Assembly: GCF_000336575.1 (NCBI RefSeq)
Contig: NZ_AOPO01000001.1
Location: 744,001-808,000, forward strand
DNA from: Vreelandella titanicae BH1
GTDB lineage: Bacteria > Pseudomonadota > Gammaproteobacteria > Pseudomonadales > Halomonadaceae
Length of the DNA: 64,000 nt
Reading direction: 5' to 3'
Positions 27,667-36,622 of the stretch are shown piece after piece. The notes beneath the pieces are model-generated. The model was not told the origin of the DNA. It did no database searches and saw only the letters and a list, made by a program, of their open reading frames with translations. Numbering within the stretch: the stretch's first letter is position 1; every line of letters begins with the position of its first letter. The position numbers were made by a program, and so were the translations under genes.

Positions 27667-28734
27667 TTAGTTCTCCTTACGCGGGGTAACGGGTTGAGCG
27701 GAGAGAGCCACTGCTGCCTTCTCTCGTTCAGACAAAGTTTTAGAGGCTGCTTGAGGCTTACGCTGCCAGGGGGGCGCGATAATCAAACCGGCAATCCCGC
27801 GAGGAAGCACCAGTACCGCAACGATAATGGTCAGCCCCATCAGGATGGGCCAGTGCGTCGTGGCATGCTCGTAGACATAGAGAAGAATTTCGTAAGCGAA
27901 GGCGCCTAAGATGGGACCGAAGATGGTGCCCATGCCGCCTAAAATAAGCATCATTAGCACTTCGCCAGAGGTATGCCAGCCAAGCTGAGCCGGATTAGCG
28001 AAGCCGTACTGCATCGCCGCTAACATGCCAGCAATCGCTGCCATAACCCCAGCGATAACAAAGGCCACCAGTTTATAGCCGCTGGTGGCATAGCCTAAGG
28101 CTTGCATTCGGTGCTCGTTGTCATGAATACCGTCGAGCACTTGACCAAAGTAGGAGCGAGTGAGCCAGCGTAGAAAGAAGTAGCCGAGAAGCAGCATCCC
28201 TAAACAGAAGTAAAAGAAGCTGTAAGGGTTATCAAGATCTACCAGCGTACGCTCGCCTAACGCCAAGCTCGGTCGGAACATAATAAAAACGCCGTCGGTT
28301 CCTCCCGCGAACTGAGACGTACTGATGAAGTAGTAAAGCATCTGGCCAAACGCCAGCGTTGTCATGATGAAGAAGATGCCTTTAGTGCGGATCACTAAGA
28401 TACCTATCACTAACCCCACACAGGCAGAGACGCCCATTACAAGAGGTAGCATCCACCACATTGACGCTGGACTAAAGTCTGGGCTGGCTAATGCCAGGGT
28501 ATACGCCCCCAAGCCAAAGAAGAGCGCATGCCCAAGGCTAACCAAGCCCACGATGCCTACCAGCAGATCCAGGCTCATGGCAAACAGCGCCAGGATTAAC
28601 ATCAGCGTCAGCTTCTCCAACATAAAGTTGGCCTGATTACCGAATACGGCCTCTCCCCAGAGAGGAAACGCGGCTACCAACGCCGTTAATACCAACATAA
28701 TCAACGCAACGCGCTTGGGATATCTATGTAACAT
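27667..28734 (-). CDS. livM: Branched-chain-type ABC transporter permease LivM
   Basis: 355 residues with about 9-10 membrane helices. It carries the LivM patterns LDLLVGIVGLVSLGHALFFGLGAY, TKGIFFIMTTLAFGQM and GGMGTIFGPILGAF. A polar 40-residue cytoplasmic tail follows the last helix. GAGGAG lies before the ATG. It is the inner-membrane half of the pathway with LivH, 12 bases behind livH. Confidence 0.91.
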   Translation of the reverse strand: MLHRYPKRVALIMLVLTALVAAFPLWGEAVFGNQANFMLEKLTLMLILALFAMSLDLLVGIVGLVSLGHALFFGLGAYTLALASPDFSPASMWWMLPLVMGVSACVGLVIGILVIRTKGIFFIMTTLAFGQMLYYFISTSQFAGGTDGVFIMFRPSLALGERTLVDLDNPYSFFYFCLGMLLLGYFFLRWLTRSYFGQVLDGIHDNEHRMQALGYATSGYKLVAFVIAGVMAAIAGMLAAMQYGFANPAQLGWHTSGEVLMMLILGGMGTIFGPILGAFAYEILLYVYEHATTHWPILMGLTIIVAVLVLPRGIAGLIIAPPWQRKPQAASKTLSEREKAAVALSAQPVTPRKEN

Positions 28735-28746
28735 TGCTTATTCTCC

Positions 28747-29607
28747 TCACGCGAAAAGACCGCGCGGTTTCACCAGCAGTACCGCGGCCATAATCAGGTA
28801 GATCACCATGCTGGCAAGGCTAGGGATGAGTACCGCTCCAAAGGTAGTGGCCATGCCAATGATGATGGCGCCCCAAAAGGCTCCTTTAATGGAACCAATA
28901 CCGCCGATGACGACGACCACAAAGCAGGTGATAAGGATGCTATCGCCCATGCCTGGCGCGATGGAGGTGAGCGGTGCAGCAATCATTCCCGCGAAGGCGG
29001 TAAGCGCCACACCGACGCTAAAGATGAGCGTAAAAAGGGTACGCACGTTGATTCCCAGCCCTTCCACCATGTCTCGATTGACGGCACCGGCGCGGATGAT
29101 GATGCCCAGCCGCGTATGGCGCATCACCCAATAGATCACCCCTGCCAAGGCCAGGCAGACGCCCATCACAAAGAGGCGGTAGACCGAGTACTGCAGGTTA
29201 TCAGTCAACTGAATACTGGCATCGAACGGTGCGGGCACTGCTACGCGATGCACATCGCCCCCCCAAATGATCCGCTGCGCTTCGTTGAGCACTAAAATCA
29301 GCCCGAAGGTTAGCAATACTTGATAGAGGTGATCGCGCTTATAGAGCGTATCGAGAAACAGCCGCTCAATGATGAGTCCCAATACAATAGCGATAGGAAT
29401 AGCCGCCAGAATGGCCAACCAAAAATTGCCCAAACGCAGAGTGAGGTCGTAAACCAGATAGGCACCAATCATATACATGGCGCCGTGGGCCAGGTTGATG
29501 ATGCCCATAATGCCGAAAATCAACGTCAAACCGCTGGCAATCAAAAAGAGTAGCAGACCGTACTGCAGACCGTTAAGGAGCTGTACGCTGAAAAATGCGA
29601 GATCCAT
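28747..29607 (-). CDS. livH: Branched-chain-type ABC transporter permease LivH
   Basis: 286 residues, about 8 membrane helices. LivH patterns: LNGLQYGLLLFLIASGLTLIFGIMGIINLAHGAMYMIGAY, GLGINVRTLFTLIFSVGVALTAFAGMIAAP, and VVVIGGIGSIKGAFWGA. It follows the binding-protein gene by 65 bases in the same operon. Confidence 0.92.
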   Translation of the reverse strand: MDLAFFSVQLLNGLQYGLLLFLIASGLTLIFGIMGIINLAHGAMYMIGAYLVYDLTLRLGNFWLAILAAIPIAIVLGLIIERLFLDTLYKRDHLYQVLLTFGLILVLNEAQRIIWGGDVHRVAVPAPFDASIQLTDNLQYSVYRLFVMGVCLALAGVIYWVMRHTRLGIIIRAGAVNRDMVEGLGINVRTLFTLIFSVGVALTAFAGMIAAPLTSIAPGMGDSILITCFVVVVIGGIGSIKGAFWGAIIIGMATTFGAVLIPSLASMVIYLIMAAVLLVKPRGLFA

Positions 29608-29672
29608 AAGATCCCTCCGAGAATCAGAGTGAGGAGCGGGCCATGCCCGCCCCAGAGTGCATACAGATGTGG

Positions 29673-30845
29673 TTACATCTGGCAGGCTTCATCGGGTACT
29701 TCTAGATTCTCATGAGCGATACGAACGACTTCGTGCTTACCGTCGCGGATCTCGCGTAAATAAACGTTTTGAATGGGGTGGTGGGAGTCTGAGAAGCTCA
29801 AGGGCCCCCGTGGACTCGCCAAATGGACGTTGGACAATACATCAATCAAGCGCTCCTGATTTGAGGTATCGCCACCCAGTACTGAAAGAGCCTGAACCAG
29901 CATCATGCCTGTGTCATAACCCTGTACCGCGTAGGTATCAGGCAGTTCACCGTAGGCATTTTCGTAGGCCGAAACGAAGGATTGGTTGGCATCATTTTCG
30001 AGGGTTTCAGCGTAGTGCAACGTGGTCATTACCCCTTCGCCTGCGTCGCCTAAAGCGGATAAATTACCCTCGGTAAGAAAGCCTGACCCTAGCAGCGGTA
30101 TGCTCTCTTTAAGACCTGCCGAGGCATAATCCCGAACAAAGCTGACACCGCCACCGCCCGCAAAGAAGGTATAAACAGCGTCAGGCTCAAGGCTGGCAAT
30201 TTGCGTCAAATAACTCTGAAATTCCGTGCTGGGGAATGGCACTAAAATTTGCTCAACGATCTCGCCGCCCTCAGCGGTAAAAGCCTCCTCGAAACCTGCC
30301 AGATCCTCTTTACCACCAGCATAATCCCAGGTGATCGTCACAATTTTGCGATGCCCTTGATCGTAGGCCACTTTGCCCATGGGGTAGCTGTCTTGCCACA
30401 TACTGAACGAGGTACGGAAAACGTTAGGCATGCACAACTCATTAGTAGCGGCACCCAGCCCCGCGTTGGGAATGATCGTAATCGCGCCCGTCTGCTTAGC
30501 CACGCGCAGCATGCCCATGGCAACGCCGGAGTGTACGGGCCCTATGACGAAGTCAACATCGTCTCCGTTAACTAGACGACTCATGTTCTGAGGTGCTTTG
30601 GAAGGGTCAGCCTCTGAATCAAGCTCAACGTACTCCACATCACGACCGCCTAGCTGACCGCCCTCTTGTTCAATGGCAAGCTTTAGGCCGTTAGTAATGG
30701 CTTCTCCAAGTGCCGTATAGGTACCTGAGTAAGGGAGCATCAAACCGAGTTTCACCGGATCTTCATTGGCGATGGCACTGCCTGCTGACAGCATGGCAGT
30801 AGCGCTTAGAAGCGTGGCAAGAGAGGTCTTTTTAAATGTTTTCAT
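29673..30845 (-). CDS. ABC transporter substrate-binding protein, aromatic cluster (copy 1)
   Basis: 390 residues. Signal peptide 1 to about 26 (SAIA cut), then a Leu/Ile/Val-binding-type fold (Peripla_BP_6): VKLGLMLPYSGTYTALGEAITNGLKLAIEQ, DFVIGPVHSGVAMGM, VYTFFAGGGGVSFVRDY. It lies between benB and livH, so the system probably takes up benzoate or a relative; this is inference from context. A close paralogue lies at 48.7-49.9 kb. Only weak Shine-Dalgarno (GGTGA) is seen. The leader carries an 11-bp tandem repeat. Confidence 0.88.
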   Translation of the reverse strand: MKTFKKTSLATLLSATAMLSAGSAIANEDPVKLGLMLPYSGTYTALGEAITNGLKLAIEQEGGQLGGRDVEYVELDSEADPSKAPQNMSRLVNGDDVDFVIGPVHSGVAMGMLRVAKQTGAITIIPNAGLGAATNELCMPNVFRTSFSMWQDSYPMGKVAYDQGHRKIVTITWDYAGGKEDLAGFEEAFTAEGGEIVEQILVPFPSTEFQSYLTQIASLEPDAVYTFFAGGGGVSFVRDYASAGLKESIPLLGSGFLTEGNLSALGDAGEGVMTTLHYAETLENDANQSFVSAYENAYGELPDTYAVQGYDTGMMLVQALSVLGGDTSNQERLIDVLSNVHLASPRGPLSFSDSHHPIQNVYLREIRDGKHEVVRIAHENLEVPDEACQM

Positions 30846-30874
30846 TATATTTTCACCAGGGTTGAGTTGTTGTT

Positions 30875-30914
30875 GGTGGTTCTTGGGTGGTTCTTGGGTG
30901 GTTCTTGGGTGGTT
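30875..30914. repeat. 11-bp tandem repeat in the leader of the binding-protein gene
   Basis: Three exact tandem copies of GGTGGTTCTTG (30875-30885, 30886-30896, 30897-30907) and a 7-base partial fourth. On the transcribed (minus) strand the unit reads CAAGAACCACC. It lies between benB and the binding-protein start, 30 bases before the ATG. It may be a slippage-prone leader or a protein/RNA binding site. Confidence 0.85.
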
Positions 30915-30966
30915 ATTAGCAAGATGTGTACCGCAGTAAGTGACGTCCCTGTCTTATCTCTATCGA

Positions 30967-31455
30967 TTACACGTGGTATACGTCGATAACTTGATGGATA
31001 TAGTCGTTATTCAACTGCACGACTTTTCTTGTGATCAGCGGGCTCTCACCCGACACGTCCAGGGTATAAAACGACGTGCCGAAGAAGCTGTCGGTCTTCT
31101 TGTAGCGGTGGTTGAGCGTGTGCCAGTTGAACCGCAGCTCTACCGTGTCGCCCTCTTGCGACAGGATCTCCAGGTTGGTTACCTGGTGGGTGGTGCGCGG
31201 CTCCGGTGTACTCGCCCCGCTGCGCTCGGTCTTGATCCGGTAGACCCGATCCTCTAACCCTTCACGGTTGGGGTAGTAGATCAGCGATATCTCGCTGTGT
31301 GGATCCCGGGTGAGCTGGTCGTCGTCGTCCCAGGCGGGCATCCAGAACTCGGCGTCCTTGCGGTACAGCGCGAGCCACTCGTCCCATTCGCGGTCATCCA
31401 GCAGTCGTCCTTCGCGGTATAAGAAGGCTTGGATATCGTGATAGCTAATGCTCAT
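30967..31455 (-). CDS. benB: Benzoate 1,2-dioxygenase small subunit (copy 1)
   Basis: 162 residues, full length. NTF2-like beta subunit of the ring-hydroxylating oxygenase: FLYREGRLLDDREWDEWLALY, DPHSEISLIYYPNR, ending YIHQVIDVYHV. It has a structural role with BenA in an alpha3beta3 oxygenase. It differs from copy 2 (43697-44185) at only five residues by eye. GAGGAG precedes the start; 33 bases behind benA. No benC follows in this operon. Confidence 0.95.
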   Translation of the reverse strand: MSISYHDIQAFLYREGRLLDDREWDEWLALYRKDAEFWMPAWDDDDQLTRDPHSEISLIYYPNREGLEDRVYRIKTERSGASTPEPRTTHQVTNLEILSQEGDTVELRFNWHTLNHRYKKTDSFFGTSFYTLDVSGESPLITRKVVQLNNDYIHQVIDVYHV

Positions 31456-31488
31456 GTCACTTCTCTCCTCTTTTCAGGCGCTGGACGC

Positions 31489-32856
31489 TTAGGCAGACGC
31501 GGTGGCGATAAACTGGCTGCGCTCTTTGTCGATGGCGCGCAGCATTTCGTCGACCCAGTGCTTGTGGTGCAGCACGTAGAGCCCTTCGTCTTCCGGGGAA
31601 GCACCGCTGAGCAGGGGCTTCATGTCGATGGCTTGGGCCGTTTCATCGGCGCCTTCGATCCACTGCTGGGCCCCGCGGGACAAGTCGTTCCATTCGGCCA
31701 ATGCACCGTTGTAGCCTTCTTGGCAAGCGCGGAACTCTTCGAGATCGTCGGGGGTGCCCATGCCGGAGACGTTGAAGAAGTCTTCGTACTGACGGATGCG
31801 GACACGACGGTCTTCGGCGGCTTCACCTTTGGGTGCGAAGCAGTAGATGGTGACTTCGGTTTTGTCCACGGCGATCGGACGAATCACGCGGATTTGGGTG
31901 GAGAACTGATCCATCAAGTAGACGTTGGGATAAAGACAGAGGTTGCGCGTCTGGTTGACGATGGAGTCAGCGCGGGCGTCACCCAGCTGTTCTTGGATCC
32001 AGTCCTTATGCTGATAGACCGGACGCACTTCCGGGTTAAGCAGCCGGGTCCACAGCATCATGTGGCCGTTTTCATAGGAGTAGAAGCCGCCTTTGCTTTT
32101 CGACCAACCGTCGGCGTCGACGGCCTTGGTGCCGCCGGAATCGTAATTACGGCGTTCCATGGTGGAGGCGTAGTTCCAGTGCACGGAGCTAACGTGATAG
32201 CCATCAGCGCCGTTTTCGGCCTGCAGCTTCCAGTTGCCGGTGTAGGTGTAGGACGAGGTACCACGCAGGATCTCCAGGCCTTCGGGGGCTTGGTCGACGA
32301 TGTTGTCGATAACCTTGGTGGTTTCGCCCAGGTGCTGTTCGAGTGGTTGAACATCATCGCTTAGGCTGCCGAACAGGAAGCCTTTGTAGTTTTCAAAACG
32401 CGGTAGGCGCTTGAGGTTGTGGGAGCCATCCTGTTTGAATTGGTCAGGGTAGGCGCCGTTCTTCTCGTTCTTGGCTTTGAGCAGTTGGCCGTCGTTTTTG
32501 AACGTCCAGCCGTGGAACGGGCAGGTGAAGGTGCCCTTGTTGCCGCGCTTACGGCGGCATAGGGTGGCACCACGGTGGGCGCAGGCGTTAATCAGGCCGT
32601 GCAGTTCGCCCTGCTTGTCGCGGGTGATAATCACTGGCTGGCGGCCCATGGTGACGGTCATGTAATCACCGGGTTCCGCGACCTGGCTCTCGTGGGCCAG
32701 GAACAGCCAGTTGCCTTCGAAGATGTGCTTTAGCTCAAGCTCAAAAAAGGCGGGGTCGGTAAACATGCTGCGGTGGCAGCGGAAGATACCGTTGTCAGGG
32801 TCATCTTGTACAGCGCCGCGCACGCGGGCTTCGAGCTGATCAAGCTGTGTGGTCAT
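31489..32856 (-). CDS. benA: Benzoate 1,2-dioxygenase large subunit (copy 1)
   Basis: 455 residues from ATG 32856-32854 (GAGGAGAGA before it; the TTG five codons upstream is part of that site). Rieske centre: CAHRGATLC then CPFHGW (Cys-x-His ... Cys-x-x-His). Mononuclear iron site: NGADGYHVSSVHW with the bridging Asp and two His. It dihydroxylates benzoate to the cis-diol carboxylate using electrons from BenC. BenC is encoded only in the second ben operon, so this copy must borrow it. Confidence 0.95.
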   Translation of the reverse strand: MTTQLDQLEARVRGAVQDDPDNGIFRCHRSMFTDPAFFELELKHIFEGNWLFLAHESQVAEPGDYMTVTMGRQPVIITRDKQGELHGLINACAHRGATLCRRKRGNKGTFTCPFHGWTFKNDGQLLKAKNEKNGAYPDQFKQDGSHNLKRLPRFENYKGFLFGSLSDDVQPLEQHLGETTKVIDNIVDQAPEGLEILRGTSSYTYTGNWKLQAENGADGYHVSSVHWNYASTMERRNYDSGGTKAVDADGWSKSKGGFYSYENGHMMLWTRLLNPEVRPVYQHKDWIQEQLGDARADSIVNQTRNLCLYPNVYLMDQFSTQIRVIRPIAVDKTEVTIYCFAPKGEAAEDRRVRIRQYEDFFNVSGMGTPDDLEEFRACQEGYNGALAEWNDLSRGAQQWIEGADETAQAIDMKPLLSGASPEDEGLYVLHHKHWVDEMLRAIDKERSQFIATASA

Positions 32857-32950
32857 GATCTCTCTCCTCAATGCTTGGGCATAACCTGGAGGTAGCGCTG
32901 ACGCACCGGACGGTGGTCGACGGCAATTGTCAGCGCGGGGTTATGAGGCT

Positions 32951-33922
32951 TTAAACCTTGGCGGTACCGGCGAGCTGGCTGGCCAAATCCTGGTCGTCTT
33001 CTTTGGCCCGCGGGCGGGCGTGACGCACCTGCAGCTCGGGGGCCTCGGCCGGGGCCAGCGCCACATCGAACACCACGTGGGAGAAGGGGCCGTCCAGCTC
33101 GCGCTTGGCGATCTCGGCGGGGTCTTCAATCCGCTCGGCGGGCACGACGAGCTCTTCGCGGGTGGCAAAGGCGAAGTCGTCATAGGTGTAGGGGTCGCCT
33201 GCCAGGTTGATCTGGGTGGTCAGGTGCTGGTGGCCCGGGGCGGAGACAAAGTAGTGGATATGCGCCGGGCGCTCGCCGTGGCGGCCCAGGGACTTGAGCA
33301 CCACGTCGGTGGGGGCGCCTGCGGGCACGCCGTAGCCGGAGGGAATGATGCTGCGCGCGGTGTAACGACCTTCGCTGTCCGCATAGATCGTGCGGCGCAG
33401 GTTGTACTCGGATTGTGAGGGGTCAAAGAACGAGTAGCCGCCCTGGGAGTTGGCGTGCCAGATCTCGACCTTCGCACCGGCAATCGGGGTGCCATTCACA
33501 TCGCGCACCTGGCCGGTCAGCCACATGGTCTCGCCCTCGGTCGTGTCATCGTCCATGCGCGCGAAGCCTTCCGCCTCGGGGGCTCCGGCCACGTATAGGG
33601 GGCCTTCGATGGTGCGTGGGGTGCCGCCGGTGCGCTTGGCTTCGGCATCGATAGCGTCCTGGCGCATATCGAGGAAGTGGTCAAAGCCCAGCCCTGGGGA
33701 CAACAGGCCGAACTGGGTCTGGCTACCCAGGGCATTGAGCAGGTTAACCGCCGCCCAGTACTCTTCCTCGGTGACATCGAAGTCATCGATCAGCTTGAAC
33801 AGATCACCCACCAGGCGATGAACGATCTGCTTGGCGCGGTCATTGCCGCCTGACTGATCAACGCCAGCAACGGCATTTAGGAAATCTTGCACTTCGGGCG
33901 TGTCGAATATTTTTACGGTCAT
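32951..33922 (-). CDS. catA: Catechol 1,2-dioxygenase (copy 1)
   Basis: 323 residues. Intradiol dioxygenase giving cis,cis-muconate from catechol. N-terminal helical linker domain (about 1-100), then the beta-sandwich with iron ligands: Tyr in DSEGRYTARSIIPSGYGVP (both candidate tyrosines) and His-x-His in RPAHIHYFVSAPGHQHLTTQI. First gene of the catA-benA-benB-SBP-livHMGF-benE operon, behind the operator at 34073-34111. About 92% identical to copy 2, so it is the most divergent of the three duplicated proteins. Confidence 0.95.
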   Translation of the reverse strand: MTVKIFDTPEVQDFLNAVAGVDQSGGNDRAKQIVHRLVGDLFKLIDDFDVTEEEYWAAVNLLNALGSQTQFGLLSPGLGFDHFLDMRQDAIDAEAKRTGGTPRTIEGPLYVAGAPEAEGFARMDDDTTEGETMWLTGQVRDVNGTPIAGAKVEIWHANSQGGYSFFDPSQSEYNLRRTIYADSEGRYTARSIIPSGYGVPAGAPTDVVLKSLGRHGERPAHIHYFVSAPGHQHLTTQINLAGDPYTYDDFAFATREELVVPAERIEDPAEIAKRELDGPFSHVVFDVALAPAEAPELQVRHARPRAKEDDQDLASQLAGTAKV

Positions 33923-34465
33923 GGTGAAACCCTATCGTTGGTTTTATTGTTGTCTTGGGGCCCGGCGATAGCAGCAACATTCGAGGTGAGATTGGGGTAC
34001 GTCTATCATGGGCTTAAAGACGACAGTTGTTGTTGGTTCGTCAGTAATATCGACTAGACCCCACTTAACAGACCAATATCGTTTGAGTTCCTTGCCATAC
34101 TTCATAGGTATCTCGATGCGGCACCCTCACCTACAAGCATCAATGCTTTCTAATGCTTTGTTAAAAAATAACCAATTGTTTTATATGTAAAAAATAAATA
34201 AAAACATGGAAGTATTCTTACTGCTCTGCGAAAGGGATACTCGGCTTATTTATTTTTTTTGTTATGTAGGGTTTAGTTAACCCTGTACAGGGCATTTCAC
34301 ACCTAAGAGGGCATCCAACAGATTTTTGAATTACGACAAAAGAATAACAAGCCAGTGCAAGGCAAGCTCCAATGACCAATTTAATATTTTCTTATGTAAT
34401 AGATCCTTGGCAACGCATCCGAATTTGAAGCCCACATAGAACAATATTGCAGTGAAGAGGGATAA
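33923..34465. other. Divergent control region, catA copy 1 / sigma54 activator
   Basis: 543 bases without a gene. Contains the CatM/BenM-type module (34073-34111) that fits a promoter for catA on the minus strand, and an AT-rich stretch (about 34140-34270, with runs of A and T). The promoter of the activator should lie in the right part, but no clear box is seen. Confidence 0.6.
34073..34111 (-). promoter_or_regulatory. CatM/BenM-type operator upstream of catA copy 1 (copy C)
   Basis: CCAATAT at 34073 and, 24 bases on, ATACTTCATAGGTAT at 34097-34111. The latter differs by one base from the site recalled for the Acinetobacter benA promoter. Read on the minus strand, TTGG (34076-34073) lies about 28 bases from the centre of the ATAC-N7-GTAT site, which places that site near -61, as expected for a LysR recognition site. 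The leader to catA would be about 120 bases. Confidence 0.82.
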
Positions 34466-36358
34466 ATGAATACACAACTGACGCCCTTACAAAGGCTGAG
34501 TGAGGCTAGAAAGGCTTTCTTCCAAGATGGGAATATTCCTAATGGAATAATAGACGAAGCTATCCTGAACTCATGGAAACGCTGTATCGCCGAGCACAAG
34601 AGTGTGACTGAGCGGGTCATATACGAAACGGTACCGTGCAGTAGATTTAACGAAATTAAACAAAAAAATCAAAATCTTACTAATGCAGCCACTATCCCAA
34701 TTGAACAGCTTCATCGCACCATTAGTGGTGCGGGCTACGCACTGCTACTCACTGACCGCCAAGGCCATGCTCTATGCACCTATCAAGCTAACGCTCACTC
34801 CGGCAGGGTTCTCAAGCAGGCCTTCCGTCCTGGGGTCAATCTCTCGGAGCAATACATTGGGACATCGGCGATGAGCTGCGCGCTTACGGCTGGCCGACCT
34901 GTTGCTGTTTCAGGACCGGAGCACTACTACACCACTAATCAATCGCTGAATTGTGCGGCCGCTCCCATCATCGCCCCCTACGGTCAAGTGATTGGTTCGA
35001 TTGATATCACTCGGGAGCACAGTTTGGCCCCAGGCAGTGCACTTTCACTCGTCACCCAGTGCGCGCGGGCGATCGAACATCGCTTGATCATGCAGCTACG
35101 GCCCTACTTGATCCTGCAACTAAGCTGGCAGCAAGTACCCACAACTAATGATATGTTGATCGCCCTCGGCCCCGAGGGCGAAATCCTGGGTATGACGCCG
35201 AAGGTGCGCGAAGTGATCGGCCTCACCGCTAGCCATGCCCCGAAAAACTTCCAAGAACTATTTGATCTTCGCTTTGGCGAACTGGTCGATGCCGCCAGGG
35301 GTCAGCGCCCCCCATTGTTAGGCCGGACATCTTCCGGACTTTCCTTCGTACTAAATCCAACGGTGCAGCATCAGACAAGCCTGATTGAGGGAACGGCTAC
35401 CTGCAAAGATAGCAAGCGTCATTTGTCAGCGGTTGAATCAGTACCCGACTTTGGCGACGCGACTCTTAACAAACAGATTCCACTTGCCCTGAGAGCTGTT
35501 AACAAGCGTCTTCCCGTATTGATTCTGGGAGAAACCGGTGTAGGCAAGGAAGTCATGGCCAAGACTCTTCACGAACAGAGTGACAACAAAACAGGAGAGT
35601 TCATCGCTATTAACTGCGCCGCTATTCCTGAGACATTGATTGAAAGCGAGCTTTTTGGATATACCGAGGGGGCCTACACAGGCGCTCGCCGTGGCGGCGC
35701 GCCGGGTAAGATCGAGCAGGCCAACGGCGGCACCTTATTTCTCGATGAAATTGGGGATATGCCCCTTACTCTTCAATCCAGGCTGCTGAGAGTGCTGGAA
35801 ACACACGAAGTGAGCCGCCTGGGGGCGGGTAAGACGAAAAGCGTAAACTTCCAGTTAATCTGTGCAACTCACCATGATCTGGCATCAGCCGTAGCTCAAG
35901 GTGCTTTCCGTGATGATCTGCTTTACCGCATACAAGGGATGCCGCTAAGAATCCCACCTTTAAGAGAGCGCTCGCGGTTACAGGCATTTTTAGTAGAGCA
36001 GTGTTCACAAGTCACCCAGGCTACGCGTCAGCTATCATTTGATGCCCTCAAACGAATGGAGAACTACCCCTGGCCAGGAAATGTACGCGAACTGCGCCAT
36101 GCCCTAAAACACGCTGATGTAATGGCTGATGATAGCGATCATCTGATCGATCTTTGCCACCTACCCACAGAGATCGTTGACAGCCCACCTCAACATTCAA
36201 GGAAGCGCTACTCATCGACACTAAAGGCCCAAGAGCAGCATATGATCGAGGCAGCGTTAGAAAAGACCGATGGCAATATCAGCAAAGCTGCCAAACATCT
36301 AGGTATAGGCCGCGCCACGCTTTATCGCAAAATCAAGGAAATCCAGAGCATAAAATAG
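34466..36358 (+). CDS. Sigma54-dependent activator (AcoR/AreR-type)
   Basis: 630 residues. N-terminal GAF-type sensor (about 75-215), PAS-like region (about 225-300), AAA+ domain with Walker A GETGVGKE (355-362), sigma54-contact loop GAYTGA (402-407; Tyr for the usual Phe), Walker B GGTLFLDEIGD (421-431), R-finger region, and a Fis-type helix-turn-helix at the C-terminus (NISKAAKHLGIGRATLYRKI). Good Shine-Dalgarno GAGGGA. It lies directly upstream of a -24/-12 promoter driving benzyl alcohol genes, the same setting as areR in Acinetobacter. Effector presumably benzyl alcohol or benzaldehyde (inference). Confidence 0.9.
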   Translation: MNTQLTPLQRLSEARKAFFQDGNIPNGIIDEAILNSWKRCIAEHKSVTERVIYETVPCSRFNEIKQKNQNLTNAATIPIEQLHRTISGAGYALLLTDRQGHALCTYQANAHSGRVLKQAFRPGVNLSEQYIGTSAMSCALTAGRPVAVSGPEHYYTTNQSLNCAAAPIIAPYGQVIGSIDITREHSLAPGSALSLVTQCARAIEHRLIMQLRPYLILQLSWQQVPTTNDMLIALGPEGEILGMTPKVREVIGLTASHAPKNFQELFDLRFGELVDAARGQRPPLLGRTSSGLSFVLNPTVQHQTSLIEGTATCKDSKRHLSAVESVPDFGDATLNKQIPLALRAVNKRLPVLILGETGVGKEVMAKTLHEQSDNKTGEFIAINCAAIPETLIESELFGYTEGAYTGARRGGAPGKIEQANGGTLFLDEIGDMPLTLQSRLLRVLETHEVSRLGAGKTKSVNFQLICATHHDLASAVAQGAFRDDLLYRIQGMPLRIPPLRERSRLQAFLVEQCSQVTQATRQLSFDALKRMENYPWPGNVRELRHALKHADVMADDSDHLIDLCHLPTEIVDSPPQHSRKRYSSTLKAQEQHMIEAALEKTDGNISKAAKHLGIGRATLYRKIKEIQSIK

Positions 36359-36428
36359 CCGTCCAAGCTGGGCCTCATGGCATAAGAGCAACAGAAGAGC
36401 GGCGCATACACCCTAAGCTAAAGCTGTA

Positions 36429-36465
36429 TCAAAATGAGAATGTTAAGACATTGCTCTCACTTTGA
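36429..36465 (+). promoter_or_regulatory. Candidate upstream activator site for the sigma54 regulator
   Basis: Inverted repeat TCAAAATGAGA (36429-36439) / TCTCACTTTGA (36455-36465), 10 of 11 matching, with a nested AATGT-TAAG-ACATT inside the spacer. It lies about 90-125 bases upstream of the -24/-12 promoter, the normal distance for an enhancer bound by a Fis-type domain. Confidence 0.6.
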
Positions 36466-36554
36466 GACGCCTACGCACTATATCAAGGCCCTGAAAGAAC
36501 GCTTGGGGATCATAAAAATCAAAAACTTAAAATAAATATTCACGACCGTCTCAG

Positions 36555-36571
36555 TTGGCATGCTTCTCGCT
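36555..36571 (+). promoter_or_regulatory. Sigma54 (-24/-12) promoter of the benzyl alcohol operon
   Basis: TTGGCATGCTTCTCGCT has the invariant GG (36557-36558) and GC (36569-36570) with exactly ten bases between, and fits TGGCA-N6-TTGC with one mismatch in the -12 part. It is 52 bases before the porin start codon and just downstream of a sigma54 activator gene. Confidence 0.8.
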
Positions 36572-36622
36572 ACAGATTGCAGGCACCTTACAAGATTAAT
36601 AAGCATGATGGAGATACATAAC

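Larger units (their letters stand above)
30967..33922. repeat. Duplicated catA-benA-benB segment, copy 1
   Basis: This segment and 43697-46659 are direct-repeat copies of the same three-gene block, in the same order and strand, 12.7 kb apart. Similarity includes the catA-benA spacer and the benA ribosome binding site. In a 240-base stretch at the 3' end of benA about 16 bases differ, almost all synonymous. Proteins differ by about 7 of 455 (BenA), 5 of 162 (BenB) and about 27 of 324 plus a one-residue indel (CatA). Confidence 0.93.

Noticed and set aside
31429..32364. 311-codon open frame on the plus strand opposite benA copy 1 (and a 265-codon one opposite copy 2 at 44159-44956)
   Set aside because: Lies wholly antisense to a well-supported dioxygenase gene, has no family resemblance, and arises from codon bias on the opposite strand; it is not evenly conserved between the copies.
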